DNA of 64,000 nt from positions 1,302,001-1,366,000 of the forward strand of contig OZ255624.1 of assembly GCA_965276675.1 (NCBI GenBank). Reading direction: 5' to 3'. Within the stretch, counting starts at the first letter, position 1, and the number at the start of each line of letters is the position of its first letter. This stretch comes from G965276675 sp965276675. Lineage in GTDB: Bacteria; Acidobacteriota; Terriglobia; Terriglobales; Acidobacteriaceae. A program made the translations under genes and the position numbers. Below are positions 7,712-15,944 of the stretch, piece after piece. Below the pieces are notes generated by a model. That model worked only from the letters and a program-made list of their open reading frames with translations. It did not search any database and had not been told where the DNA came from.

Positions 7712-8965
7712 TTAGCTACCCGACTGCATGAAGTCCGCATCCACCGGGCTCTCATACAGCGAGAGGTCGCGGGTGACGATGGTAAGGCCGGAGGGCGAGA
7801 CGAAGTAGTTGCGACGATCCTCGGTCTGGTCATAGCCGATCACGGTGCCTTCGGGCAGGTGAACATCTCGGTCGATGATTGCCCTGCGGATACGGCAGTT
7901 GCGTCCGATGTTCACGTGCGTAAAGATGATGCTGGACTCCACCTCCGTATAGGAGTTCACGCGCACATCCTGAGAGAGCACGCTATTACGGACCGTCGCG
8001 CCCGAGACAATGCATCCCTGCGATACGATCGAGTTGATGGAATGGCCGGTACGGCCCGGCTCACCAAAAACAAACTTGGCCGGCGGGTACTGGCGCTGGC
8101 GCGTGCGCAGCGGCCAGTTGTGGTCATACAGGTTGAAGATCGGCGAGACGGAGGCGACATCCATGTTGGCGTCGTAGTATGCGTCGAGCGTGCCCACATC
8201 CCGCCAGTAGAGCTCCTTGCGGTTCTCATCGACGAAGTTGTAGGCCGTCATCTTGTACTTGCCCAGCAGTTCGGGAAGGATGTCATGCCCGAAGTCGTGC
8301 TTGGAGTTGGGGTTCTCCGCGTCCTTGATCAGCGCGGGCAGAAGCACGTCGGTATTGAAGAGGTAGATGCCCATCGAGGCATCGACCATATTGGGATTGA
8401 AGGGCGAGCGCAGTGTCGTCGTCTTAGGCTTCTCTTCAAAGGCAACCACCTCGCCCGACTGGCTCACGTCCACCACGCCAAAGCGCGGCGATTCTGACGG
8501 GTCAATGGGTAGCGTCGCCAGCGTGACGTCGGCGCCGACCTTGTTATGATGGTCCAGCATCAGTTGGTAGTTCATCTTGTAGATGTGGTCGCCGGAAAGG
8601 ATGAGGACGTGCTTCGGCTGCTCCGTGCCGATGGAGTAGATGTTCTGGTAGACCGCGTCGGCTGTGCCCATGTACCAGTTCGCGCTGACGCGCTGCATCG
8701 GCGGCAGGATCTCGACAAACTCGCCAAGCTCCTGCGCCACGCTCCCGCTCCAGCCCTCGCGGATATGCCGGTTGAGAGAGAGCGCCTTGTACTGGGTGAG
8801 GATATAGACGCGGCGAAGGTCGGAGTTGATGCAGTTGGAAAGCGTGATGTCGATGATCCGGTAGGTGCCGCCAAAGGGAACTGCCGGCTTAGCGCGATCT
8901 CGGGTCAGAGGGAATAAACGCTCGCCAGCCCCGCCTGCGAGCAATACACCGAGTGTGTCTTTCAT
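7712..8965 (-). CDS. glgC: Glucose-1-phosphate adenylyltransferase
   Basis: ADP-glucose pyrophosphorylase makes ADP-glucose from glucose-1-phosphate and ATP, the committed step of bacterial glycogen synthesis. From the chosen ATG the protein has 417 residues, as usual. It starts with the nucleotide-binding GGAGERLFPLT and KPAVPFGG motifs, carries the YKMNYQLMLDHH and FEEKPK segments of the catalytic domain, and ends in a left-handed beta-helix region (about 290-400). The frame extends 40 codons further upstream, but those codons cover a tandem repeat and lie before the conserved N-terminus, so the internal ATG is preferred. No other glycogen genes are adjacent. Confidence 0.95.
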   Translation of the reverse strand: MKDTLGVLLAGGAGERLFPLTRDRAKPAVPFGGTYRIIDITLSNCINSDLRRVYILTQYKALSLNRHIREGWSGSVAQELGEFVEILPPMQRVSANWYMGTADAVYQNIYSIGTEQPKHVLILSGDHIYKMNYQLMLDHHNKVGADVTLATLPIDPSESPRFGVVDVSQSGEVVAFEEKPKTTTLRSPFNPNMVDASMGIYLFNTDVLLPALIKDAENPNSKHDFGHDILPELLGKYKMTAYNFVDENRKELYWRDVGTLDAYYDANMDVASVSPIFNLYDHNWPLRTRQRQYPPAKFVFGEPGRTGHSINSIVSQGCIVSGATVRNSVLSQDVRVNSYTEVESSIIFTHVNIGRNCRIRRAIIDRDVHLPEGTVIGYDQTEDRRNYFVSPSGLTIVTRDLSLYESPVDADFMQSGS

Positions 8966-9022
8966 CGTCTTCGCAGGTCTCCGTCTTCGCAGGTCGTCTT
9001 CGTAGATCCGTCTTGGTAGATC
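8966..9022. repeat. Four-copy short tandem repeat upstream of glgC
   Basis: CGTCTT starts degenerate units at 8966, 8982, 8995 and 9009, each continuing as CGCAGGT or a variant (GTAGATC). The unit length is 13-16 bases. The array directly abuts the glgC start codon and so occupies the 5' leader. Confidence 0.6.
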
Positions 9023-9157
9023 CAGGTGTGCCGCAGCACTGGGATGGGTGACTCTGATTGCATGTCGCGGGGTGAATTCCCGCACATGACGTGCGGGCGA
9101 ATCCTACCACACCGCGGTTACAGCCTGCTGACGAGCGAAGGCCTCCGGGATGGGAGC

Positions 9158-9451
9158 TTAGCTCTGCTTGGCTTCACCCTCGATCGAAATCCTGAGCGAA
9201 TGCAAAAAGTTGACATCCTGCGCGGTGAAAGGATCGCCGTTTTCGACGCTCTCCGGACGCGAAAGCGCTAACTCCGTGGTCGGCTGCTGCTCGACTTCGT
9301 TCAGACCGATCGTCGCTTCCAGCATCAGAAGCACGTCGAAGCCCTGTCGCCGTATGTTCTGGACGACCCCCGCGATCTGCTCGGATTCGGAGACGGATTC
9401 GTGAATCGCCTCTCCCAGCTGCTCGATGAGCTTGCGTACGCGTTGATTCAA
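9158..9451 (-). CDS. Small conserved-looking hypothetical protein
   Basis: A 97-residue acidic, helix-rich protein beginning with MNQRVRKLIEQLGEAIHESV. No membrane segment, signal peptide or known motif is visible. It has ordinary high-GC codon use and lies between the glgC leader and a divergent membrane protein gene. I do not recognise the family. The sequence (SEQIAGVVQNIRRQGFDVLLMLE region) is protein-like enough to call it real. Confidence 0.7.
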   Translation of the reverse strand: MNQRVRKLIEQLGEAIHESVSESEQIAGVVQNIRRQGFDVLLMLEATIGLNEVEQQPTTELALSRPESVENGDPFTAQDVNFLHSLRISIEGEAKQS

Positions 9452-9561
9452 ATCTGGCCTCCAGTCCCTGCGCCCAGGGATTTGCGTCTTGCGATTTCCT
9501 TACATTACTTCTGATGTGCGGAGCGGGCAATCCGAATCAAGAGCCGCTGCTAAACTTTCGT

Positions 9562-10065
9562 ATGCAGCCAAATTCCTTTGGCCGGAAACTGGGCATCGGC
9601 GTGCGCGTCGCGTCGAAGATGCTGAAGGAGCGCGCAGTCGCTTCCTCCTCTTCGACGCAGAACGGCGCCGGAGGTCAACGCGCTGCCGCGGCGCGCCCAA
9701 CCGCGCGGAAGTCTACACCCGCGAAGCCACCGCGCAACTACCACGAGCCAGCGCGCCGTATCGGGACCGGCACGCGACGCTTCGGTGAGGCATTCTTCGG
9801 GCCCGTCGTTCACACTGGCGTCACCTTGTGGCTCGAGATCACTGGACTCTTCTTCGCGCTCTTTGCGCTGTTCTTTGCGCAGAATGTCTACCGCCTGCGC
9901 GCAGCCTACGCCGCAGGACCGGAGCATACGCACTTCGTGCTCTACGCGGTAATCACAATGTTGTTCTGCTATTTCTCTTTCACCTCGTTCAACAAAGCGC
10001 GGCAGCGCAGCAAAGCTCTGCGCGCGGGCCAACGTCCGGGCCGGCAAACCAGAGGAAAGCGTTGA
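9562..10065 (+). CDS. Two-segment membrane protein of unknown function
   Basis: From the ATG at 9562 the protein has 167 residues; an ATG at 9514 in the same frame would add 16. The N-terminal ~70 residues are basic and Ala/Arg-rich. Two membrane segments follow (TLWLEITGLFFALFALFFA and FVLYAVITMLFCYFSF), then a short Arg-rich tail. Neither start has a clear ribosome-binding site. Its stop overlaps the first base of the mutase ATG (TGATG), so the two genes are coupled, though no functional link is known. Confidence 0.75.
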   Translation: MQPNSFGRKLGIGVRVASKMLKERAVASSSSTQNGAGGQRAAAARPTARKSTPAKPPRNYHEPARRIGTGTRRFGEAFFGPVVHTGVTLWLEITGLFFALFALFFAQNVYRLRAAYAAGPEHTHFVLYAVITMLFCYFSFTSFNKARQRSKALRAGQRPGRQTRGKR

Positions 10066-11648
10066 TGGTAAAGCCTCCGGCACAGGCGGTCTTCACCGCG
10101 CAGGACCTCGACCGAGCAGAGTTTTCCACCGAACGCGATCCTGCATCTCGTCTGGGGCTTCCAGGAGAGTACCCCTTCACCCGCGGCATCCAGCCGACGA
10201 TGTACCGCGGGCGCCTGTGGACGATGCGACAGTACGCCGGCATGGGCGATGCGGATGAATCCAACCGCCGTTACAAGTTCCTGCTGGCAAATGGCACTGC
10301 CGGGCTCTCCGTCGCCTTCGATCTGCCAACACAGATCGGCTACGACTCCGACGACCCTATGGCCACCGGCGAGGTTGGCAAGGTCGGTGTGGCCATCGAC
10401 TCCATCGAAGATACCGAGCGCCTCTTCGCCGGGATTCCGCTTGACACCATCTCCACCTCGATGACCATCAACGCGACCGCTAGCATTCTGCTGGCGCTCT
10501 ATGTGGCTGCGGCGCGGCGCTCTGGCGCGAACGTCCGCAAGCTCTCCGGCACAGTGCAGAACGACATTCTTAAGGAATACATCGCGCGTGGAACCTACAT
10601 CTTTCCGGTGAACCACGCCATGCGCATTGTCACCGACATGTTTGCGTGGGCGCAGACCGAGGTGCCGGAGTGGAACACCATCTCGATTTCTGGTTACCAC
10701 ATGCGCGAGGCTGGCTCCACCGCGGTGCAGGAAGTCGCCTTCACCCTCGCCAACGGAATGACCTATGTGCAGGCCGCGATCGATGCCGGACTCGCTGTCG
10801 ATGAGTTTGCCCCGCGGTTATCGTTCTTCTTTAACGCGCACAATGATTTTCTGGAAGAAGTGGCAAAGTTTCGCGCCGCGCGGCGGATCTGGGCGCGGGT
10901 AATGCGCGACAGATTCGGCGCCAGAAACCCGCGGTCGCAGATGTTGCGCTTTCACACGCAGACCGCGGGCTCCACGCTGACCGCCCAGCAACCGGAGAAC
11001 AACATCGTACGCACCGCTGTGCAGGCCATGGCTGCGGTGATCGGCGGCACACAATCGCTGCACACCAATGGCTACGATGAAGCGCTGGCCCTGCCAACAG
11101 AAGAAGCCGCACGCATTGGGCTCCGGACTCAGCAGATCATCGCTATGGAATCTGGCGTGGCGCAAACGGTCGATCCCTTCGCGGGGTCGTACTATATCGA
11201 ATCGCTGACGGACACGATCGAACGCGAGGTCGATCACTACTTTGCGCAGATCGACGCGCTCGGCGGCATGTTGCGCGCCATCGAGCGCGGCTGGGTGCAG
11301 GGCGAGATCCAGAACGCAGCCTACGAGTACCAGCGAGAGGTGGAGAGCGGCGATGCGGTGGTCGTGGGAGTCAACCGCTTCGCGCGCGAGAATGAACCGG
11401 GCGTTCCCATCCAGCGCATGGATCCTGAACTGGAGGGCAAACAGGTAGAGCGCCTGCGTGCATTGCGGCTGCGGCGCGGCTCATCGCGCTGGCAGGCTGG
11501 CATGGACGGTGTCGTCCGCCGCGCCCGCTCCGGAGAAAACCTGATGCCTGCGATCGTTGAAGCAGTGGAAAGCTACTGCACGGTGGGAGAGATGGCTGGT
11601 GCCCTGCGCAGCGTCTTTGGGGAATACCGCGAGACAGTGGTCATTTAG
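10065..11648 (+). CDS. Methylmalonyl-CoA mutase, large (substrate-binding) subunit
   Basis: This is the TIM-barrel chain of an adenosylcobalamin-dependent acyl-CoA mutase, which interconverts methylmalonyl-CoA and succinyl-CoA. At 527 residues it ends after the barrel: there is no C-terminal B12-binding domain (no DxHxxG), so a separate small subunit is needed. Residues matching those that grip the methylmalonyl carboxylate are present: Tyr57 in RQYAG and Arg175 ten residues after Gln165 in VQNDILKEY, with Tyr211-His212 in SGYH. That favours methylmalonyl-CoA over isobutyryl-CoA. The start follows AGAGGAAAGC and overlaps the preceding stop. meaB and the epimerase lie 32 kb downstream; the small subunit is not in this window. 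Confidence 0.92.
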   Translation: MVKPPAQAVFTAQDLDRAEFSTERDPASRLGLPGEYPFTRGIQPTMYRGRLWTMRQYAGMGDADESNRRYKFLLANGTAGLSVAFDLPTQIGYDSDDPMATGEVGKVGVAIDSIEDTERLFAGIPLDTISTSMTINATASILLALYVAAARRSGANVRKLSGTVQNDILKEYIARGTYIFPVNHAMRIVTDMFAWAQTEVPEWNTISISGYHMREAGSTAVQEVAFTLANGMTYVQAAIDAGLAVDEFAPRLSFFFNAHNDFLEEVAKFRAARRIWARVMRDRFGARNPRSQMLRFHTQTAGSTLTAQQPENNIVRTAVQAMAAVIGGTQSLHTNGYDEALALPTEEAARIGLRTQQIIAMESGVAQTVDPFAGSYYIESLTDTIEREVDHYFAQIDALGGMLRAIERGWVQGEIQNAAYEYQREVESGDAVVVGVNRFARENEPGVPIQRMDPELEGKQVERLRALRLRRGSSRWQAGMDGVVRRARSGENLMPAIVEAVESYCTVGEMAGALRSVFGEYRETVVI

Positions 11649-11702
11649 CCCGGTGCCGCTCCCCTGTTACCATGCCGCAGACTGCGCCTCTGGAGGGTAC
11701 TG

Positions 11703-12488
11703 ATGAGCTCACTTCACATCCTGGCGCGGCTTCAACGATCGCTCGGCAAACGTGGTGTGTTGGCTTCGCTGAGGCATTACAGTCTCAAGATCTATCAACT
11801 CATCCGGCCACCGCGCATTCCGGATCATCCATTCGACTATGAACACGGGGTTGATACCAGCGGCTTGATCGAGGGCCTTCGTCTGGGTGCGGGTCACGCC
11901 AATGATATCTACAACACCGCCTACTACGGCAGTGCGCCCTCGGCTGTCCGGCTCATCTTGGAACAGTGGAAGACAACGCTCGAAGGCGGCGGTCCCGGCG
12001 TGAGCGACTATACCTTTATTGACGTGGGCGCGGGAAAGGGACGAGTGCTCCTGATGGCATCCGAGTTGCCCTTTCGCGAGATCATCGGCGTGGAGCTGAG
12101 TGCGAAGCTGGCCGCAACCGCGCAGCGGAACATCGACCTTTGGCAAACGCGGGAGCGGGCGTGCAAGCGTATCCGCGCAATGCAGGGCGATGCAACAGAG
12201 TTCGCCCTCCCCGAGGCGCCCTTCGTCGTGTATCTCTTTAATCCCTTCGAGGCGGCAGTGATGACCAAGTTCCTGGAGCGGCTGCAGGCGGCTGCAGAGG
12301 ACGGCTCCTCACCTATTGACATTCTGTATGTGCATCCGGTGCATAGCGCTGTCTTGGACGGCTGGCCATCGCTCAGCTCTCTAGGGAAGGCACTTATCTA
12401 CCTCAGCGCCACCGACACGGAAGCGGATGCATTCCATAGCGGCAACATTGCTTGCAATATCTACAGGTTCCAATACCGAGTTTCGTAG
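11703..12488 (+). CDS. Class I SAM-dependent methyltransferase
   Basis: The 261-residue protein contains the SAM-binding motif I FIDVGAGKGRVL (about residues 103-114), an acidic residue at the end of the next strand (GVELS), and the LFNPF post-motif usual for a class I Rossmann methyltransferase. The N-terminal ~70 residues are basic, with PRIPDHPFDYEHGVDTSG. The ATG is preceded by GGAGG. The substrate cannot be deduced; related proteins are annotated only as methyltransferases. It stands alone between the mutase and the gcv genes. Confidence 0.85.
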   Translation: MSSLHILARLQRSLGKRGVLASLRHYSLKIYQLIRPPRIPDHPFDYEHGVDTSGLIEGLRLGAGHANDIYNTAYYGSAPSAVRLILEQWKTTLEGGGPGVSDYTFIDVGAGKGRVLLMASELPFREIIGVELSAKLAATAQRNIDLWQTRERACKRIRAMQGDATEFALPEAPFVVYLFNPFEAAVMTKFLERLQAAAEDGSSPIDILYVHPVHSAVLDGWPSLSSLGKALIYLSATDTEADAFHSGNIACNIYRFQYRVS

Positions 12489-12659
12489 CACGAGACGCGT
12501 TCCTGGAGTGACGGGACGGATCTACTATCGAGCTCTATGGCGCGCGACTTCCCGCGGACAGACCTTCTAATCGCCCCCGGAACCCGTAGGGCAGCGCGCG
12601 TCCCTCCTTCCAGTGCTAACCTAGTTGGTTCCCGATCTTCACCCGGAAGGATCAAGCAC

Positions 12660-13856
12660 ATGTCCACACCCATCCTCAGTCCCTCCGCGCTCCGCAAGAC
12701 TCCTCTCAATGAAATTCACCGCAGACTTGGCGCCAAGATGGTCGACTTCGGCGGCTGGGATATGCCGGTCGAGTACTCAGGGCTGATCGCCGAACACACC
12801 GCCGTGCGCACTGGCGTGGGGGTTTTCGATGTGAGCCATATGGGCGACATTCAGCTGCGTGGTCCGGGTTCGCTCGCCGCTGTTCAGCACATCTCGATGA
12901 ACGATGCTTCCAAATTGCAGGTTGGCCAGGCGCAGTACTCGGCGATGCTCTACCCGAACGGGACCTTTGTCGATGACGTCATCGTTCACAAGTTCTCTGA
13001 CAACGACTGGTTCATCGTGATCAATGCCGGCACGCGCGAGAAGGATTATGGCTGGATACGGGAGAACGTTGGCGCAATGCACTCGGTTCACGTGAGCAAT
13101 TTCAGCGACTACTATACCCAACTCGCGATTCAGGGGCCAAGGGCACAGGAGACGCTGGGGAAGCTGACCTCGACCGATCTCTCAACGATCAAAAATTACT
13201 GGTTCACCTGGGGTACAGTCTGCGGACTGCACAACACGCTCATCGCCCGCACCGGCTACACCGGCGAGGATGGTTTTGAGATCTACATCCCTTCGCACAT
13301 AGCGACCAGTGAGCGTGTGTGGGACGAGGTCATGGAGGCCGGGAAGGAATTCGGCATTCTGCCCTGCGGCCTGGGCGCGCGCAATACGCTTCGGCTTGAA
13401 GCCGCCATGGCGCTCTACGGACACGAGATCTCGGACGAGATCAACGTCTTCGAGGCAGGGCTGGACCGCTACGCTAAGTTCGACAAGGGCGACTTCATCG
13501 GACGGGCCGCGCTCGAAGCGATTCGGGCAGAAGAAGGACCCAAGCGCAAGCTGGTTGGTCTGGAGATGATCGACCGCGGTATCGCGCGCGACGGCTACCC
13601 CGTGCTCTCGCCTGAGGGCAAGCAGATTGGCACCGTAGCCTCGGGTTCGCCAGCGCCATTTCTCAAGAAGAACATCGCGCTAGCCCATCTGCCGATCGAG
13701 TTCACGGAACCGGGCACGGAGGTTGCGGTCGGGATCCGCAATGCGCCCGTTAGAGCGCGCGTGGTCGCCACGCCTTTTTACCGCCGGCCAAAAAAACAGA
13801 TGCCGCCTGCAGTGCAAGCCGCTGCCGAGTCGCCCCTGGCAACAAAGGGGGCATAG
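12660..13856 (+). CDS. gcvT: Glycine cleavage system T protein (aminomethyltransferase)
   Basis: The T protein transfers the methylene group from aminomethyl-lipoyl-H-protein to tetrahydrofolate, releasing ammonia. The start at 12660 gives 398 residues; the frame continues 41 codons upstream, but homology begins near LNEIHRRLGAKMVDFGGWDMP. The family signatures GVFDVSHMG, QGPRAQETL, TGYTGEDGFE and LGARNTLRLEAAMALYGHE are present. The C-terminal 25 residues (Lys/Pro/Ala-rich) exceed the family core. It is the first gene of the gcv cluster, followed at 100 bases by gcvH. Confidence 0.96.
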   Translation: MSTPILSPSALRKTPLNEIHRRLGAKMVDFGGWDMPVEYSGLIAEHTAVRTGVGVFDVSHMGDIQLRGPGSLAAVQHISMNDASKLQVGQAQYSAMLYPNGTFVDDVIVHKFSDNDWFIVINAGTREKDYGWIRENVGAMHSVHVSNFSDYYTQLAIQGPRAQETLGKLTSTDLSTIKNYWFTWGTVCGLHNTLIARTGYTGEDGFEIYIPSHIATSERVWDEVMEAGKEFGILPCGLGARNTLRLEAAMALYGHEISDEINVFEAGLDRYAKFDKGDFIGRAALEAIRAEEGPKRKLVGLEMIDRGIARDGYPVLSPEGKQIGTVASGSPAPFLKKNIALAHLPIEFTEPGTEVAVGIRNAPVRARVVATPFYRRPKKQMPPAVQAAAESPLATKGA

Positions 13857-13956
13857 ACTTATTCCCTGGTGAAAGTTCGCAGCCGATGCCGGCTCGTGTG
13901 CATCTCTCACGTGGGGAACCCGTTTTAGAATAAAGAGAGAAGAGGACCCTGGATCG

Positions 13957-14343
13957 ATGACTTACCCTTCGACCTATCGCTACACGCGCGAACATGAGTG
14001 GATTGAGCTGGATGGCACCACCGGCAAGGTCGGCATCACGGATTATGCGCAACACTCACTAGGCGATATAGTCTTTGTGGACATGCCTAAGGTCGGTTCG
14101 GCAGTGCAAAAGGGGAAAGTCTTCGGCAGCGTCGAGTCGGTGAAGGCGGTATCGGACCTGTACTCGCCCATCTCCGGCACCGTCGCGGAGATCAATGAAG
14201 AGCTGACGACCGTGCCCGAAAAGATCAACACGGACGCCCACGGGTCCTGGATCATGCGCGTGGAGTTGACTGATCCCGCACAAGCCGGCGACCTGCTCTC
14301 CCCTGAAGCATACGAGGCGTACATCAAGGAAGAGACACACTAG
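13957..14343 (+). CDS. gcvH: Glycine cleavage system H protein
   Basis: The lipoyl carrier shuttles the aminomethyl group between the P and T proteins. Its 128 residues are the standard length, and the lipoylated lysine is seen in FGSVESVKAVSDLYSP (about residue 65). It begins YRYTREHEWI as expected, and a GAAGAGGA element precedes the ATG. A dispersed repeat sits between it and gcvPA. Confidence 0.97.
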   Translation: MTYPSTYRYTREHEWIELDGTTGKVGITDYAQHSLGDIVFVDMPKVGSAVQKGKVFGSVESVKAVSDLYSPISGTVAEINEELTTVPEKINTDAHGSWIMRVELTDPAQAGDLLSPEAYEAYIKEETH

Positions 14344-14372
14344 TGCGGTGAATCGTTAGCCCATAGCATTCT

Positions 14373-14457
14373 TTGTCATCTTGAGCGTAACCGAAGGTGG
14401 AGTCGAAAGACCTGCTTCATCTTGTATTTAGGACTCGGCGCAAAGCGCCGCTCAAAC
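14373..14457. repeat. Dispersed intergenic repeat, copy B (inside the gcv cluster)
   Basis: This 85-base stretch matches the repeat at 7571-7680, from TTGTCATCTTGAGCGTAACC through GCAAAGCGCCGCTCAAAC, with about ten scattered differences and one 22-base length difference. It fills most of the space between gcvH and gcvPA and ends 27 bases before the gcvPA start. Confidence 0.7.
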
Positions 14458-14484
14458 GCCGCAAGTTCATCACGAAGGGCACAC

Positions 14485-15882
14485 ATGCGCTATCTGCCGA
14501 AGTCACCCGCCGAACGCGAGACGATGCTCTCGGAGATCGGCGTCTCCTCGATCAACGAGCTGTTCTCCAGCATCCCGGCGGAGTATCGGCTGGAGCGCGA
14601 CCTCAACATCCCGCGCCAGATGGGCGAGTCCGAGATCGTCGACTACTTTAAGAAAGCCTCACATAGAAATGCCACTGACTATGCCAGCTTTCTTGGCGCC
14701 GGAGCGTACCGGCACTACCGTCCAGTCGTCATCGATGCGCTAGTGCAGCGCGGCGAGTTCCTGACCTCCTACACGCCCTACCAGGCAGAGATCACGCAGG
14801 GCACGCTCCAGGCCATCTTCGAGTTCCAGACCATGATCTGTGAGCTCACCGGCATGGACATCGCGAATGCCTCGATGTACGACGGCTCTACCGGCGCGGC
14901 CGAAGCCGTGATGATGGCCGTGCGGGTCACCGGGCGGGCGGGCGCGCTGGTATCGAAGACAGTGCATCCGGAGTATCGCGAGGTGCTGACCACCTACGCG
15001 CAGCACCAAGGACTCGACCAGCAGCTACTGCCGTATGGAGAGGATGGACGGCTCGATCTTCGCGCACTGGAAACATCTCTCACTGAGGGGACTGCGTGCG
15101 TGCTGGTGCAATCGCCCAACTTCTTCGGCGTCATCGAAGACATTCCGGCCATCGCGGAGATCGTGCACAAAAAAGGCGCGCTGCTCATCGTCTCGATTGC
15201 TGAGGCGATCTCGCTCGGTATTGTGCGGTCCCCGGTTGAAGCCGACATCGTCTCAATGGAGGCGCAATCCTTTGGCGTTGCTCTCTCGTACGGGGGCCCC
15301 TACTGCGGCGTGATTGCGGCGAAAGAGAAGTACCTGCGGCAGATGCCGGGACGGCTTGCCGGGCAGACTACGGACAAGCAGGGACGGCGCGGCTTCGTCC
15401 TTACGCTTTCCACTCGCGAGCAGCATATCCGCCGCGAGAAGGCGACCTCAAATATTTGTACCAACCAAGCGCTGGTCGCACTGATGGCGACCATCTTCAT
15501 GACCATCTACGGCAAGGAAGGCATTCGCGAACTGGCGGTACAGAACCTAGCCAAAGCCAGCTACGCAGCGCAGAAGCTCTCGGCAGGCAACGGCAAGCTG
15601 CTCTTCGCGCAGTCGCCGCGCTTCCATGAGTTTGTGCTGCAGACCTCGGAGACCCCGGAAGAGAGAAACGACCGGCTGCTCCAATCGAAGATCATCGGCG
15701 GTCTGCCACTGCGTAAGTGGTACCCGGAGCTGGGCAATGCCAGCCTCTGGTGCGCCACGGAACTGAACACCCGCGACGAGATCGATCGTGCCGCCACCGC
15801 ATTGGGGAGCGCGGCGGAACAGACTGGACAGACTGCACACACCGACCAGATCGAAGAATCCGCAACCCTTACCCACGCCTAA
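14485..15882 (+). CDS. gcvPA: Glycine dehydrogenase (decarboxylating) subunit 1
   Basis: This is the first half of the two-subunit P protein, which decarboxylates glycine with PLP and passes the aminomethyl group to the H protein. From the ATG at 14485, preceded by AAGGG, it has 465 residues. Recognizable segments are MRYLPKSPAERETML, ASFLGAGAYRHY, SYTPYQAEITQGTLQ and the C-terminal CTNQALVALMATIF. The PLP lysine resides in the other subunit. The frame's upstream 21 codons overlap a dispersed repeat and are not counted. gcvPB follows after 62 bases. Confidence 0.96.
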   Translation: MRYLPKSPAERETMLSEIGVSSINELFSSIPAEYRLERDLNIPRQMGESEIVDYFKKASHRNATDYASFLGAGAYRHYRPVVIDALVQRGEFLTSYTPYQAEITQGTLQAIFEFQTMICELTGMDIANASMYDGSTGAAEAVMMAVRVTGRAGALVSKTVHPEYREVLTTYAQHQGLDQQLLPYGEDGRLDLRALETSLTEGTACVLVQSPNFFGVIEDIPAIAEIVHKKGALLIVSIAEAISLGIVRSPVEADIVSMEAQSFGVALSYGGPYCGVIAAKEKYLRQMPGRLAGQTTDKQGRRGFVLTLSTREQHIRREKATSNICTNQALVALMATIFMTIYGKEGIRELAVQNLAKASYAAQKLSAGNGKLLFAQSPRFHEFVLQTSETPEERNDRLLQSKIIGGLPLRKWYPELGNASLWCATELNTRDEIDRAATALGSAAEQTGQTAHTDQIEESATLTHA

Positions 15883-15944
15883 GATTGCACGCTTAGACCA
15901 CATAGCTAAGCGCGCTCATCTGCGGCGAGTTCGGAGCAGACAGC

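Noticed and set aside
12489..12659. Possible glycine riboswitch ahead of gcvT
   Set aside because: The conserved aptamer core could not be found by reading; only generic GC-rich sequence is present. A covariance-model scan for the glycine riboswitch would settle it.
14422..14484. Extended N-terminus of gcvPA starting at 14422
   Set aside because: The added codons lie in the dispersed repeat copy B and the conserved protein begins at the ATG at 14485 with AAGGG upstream.
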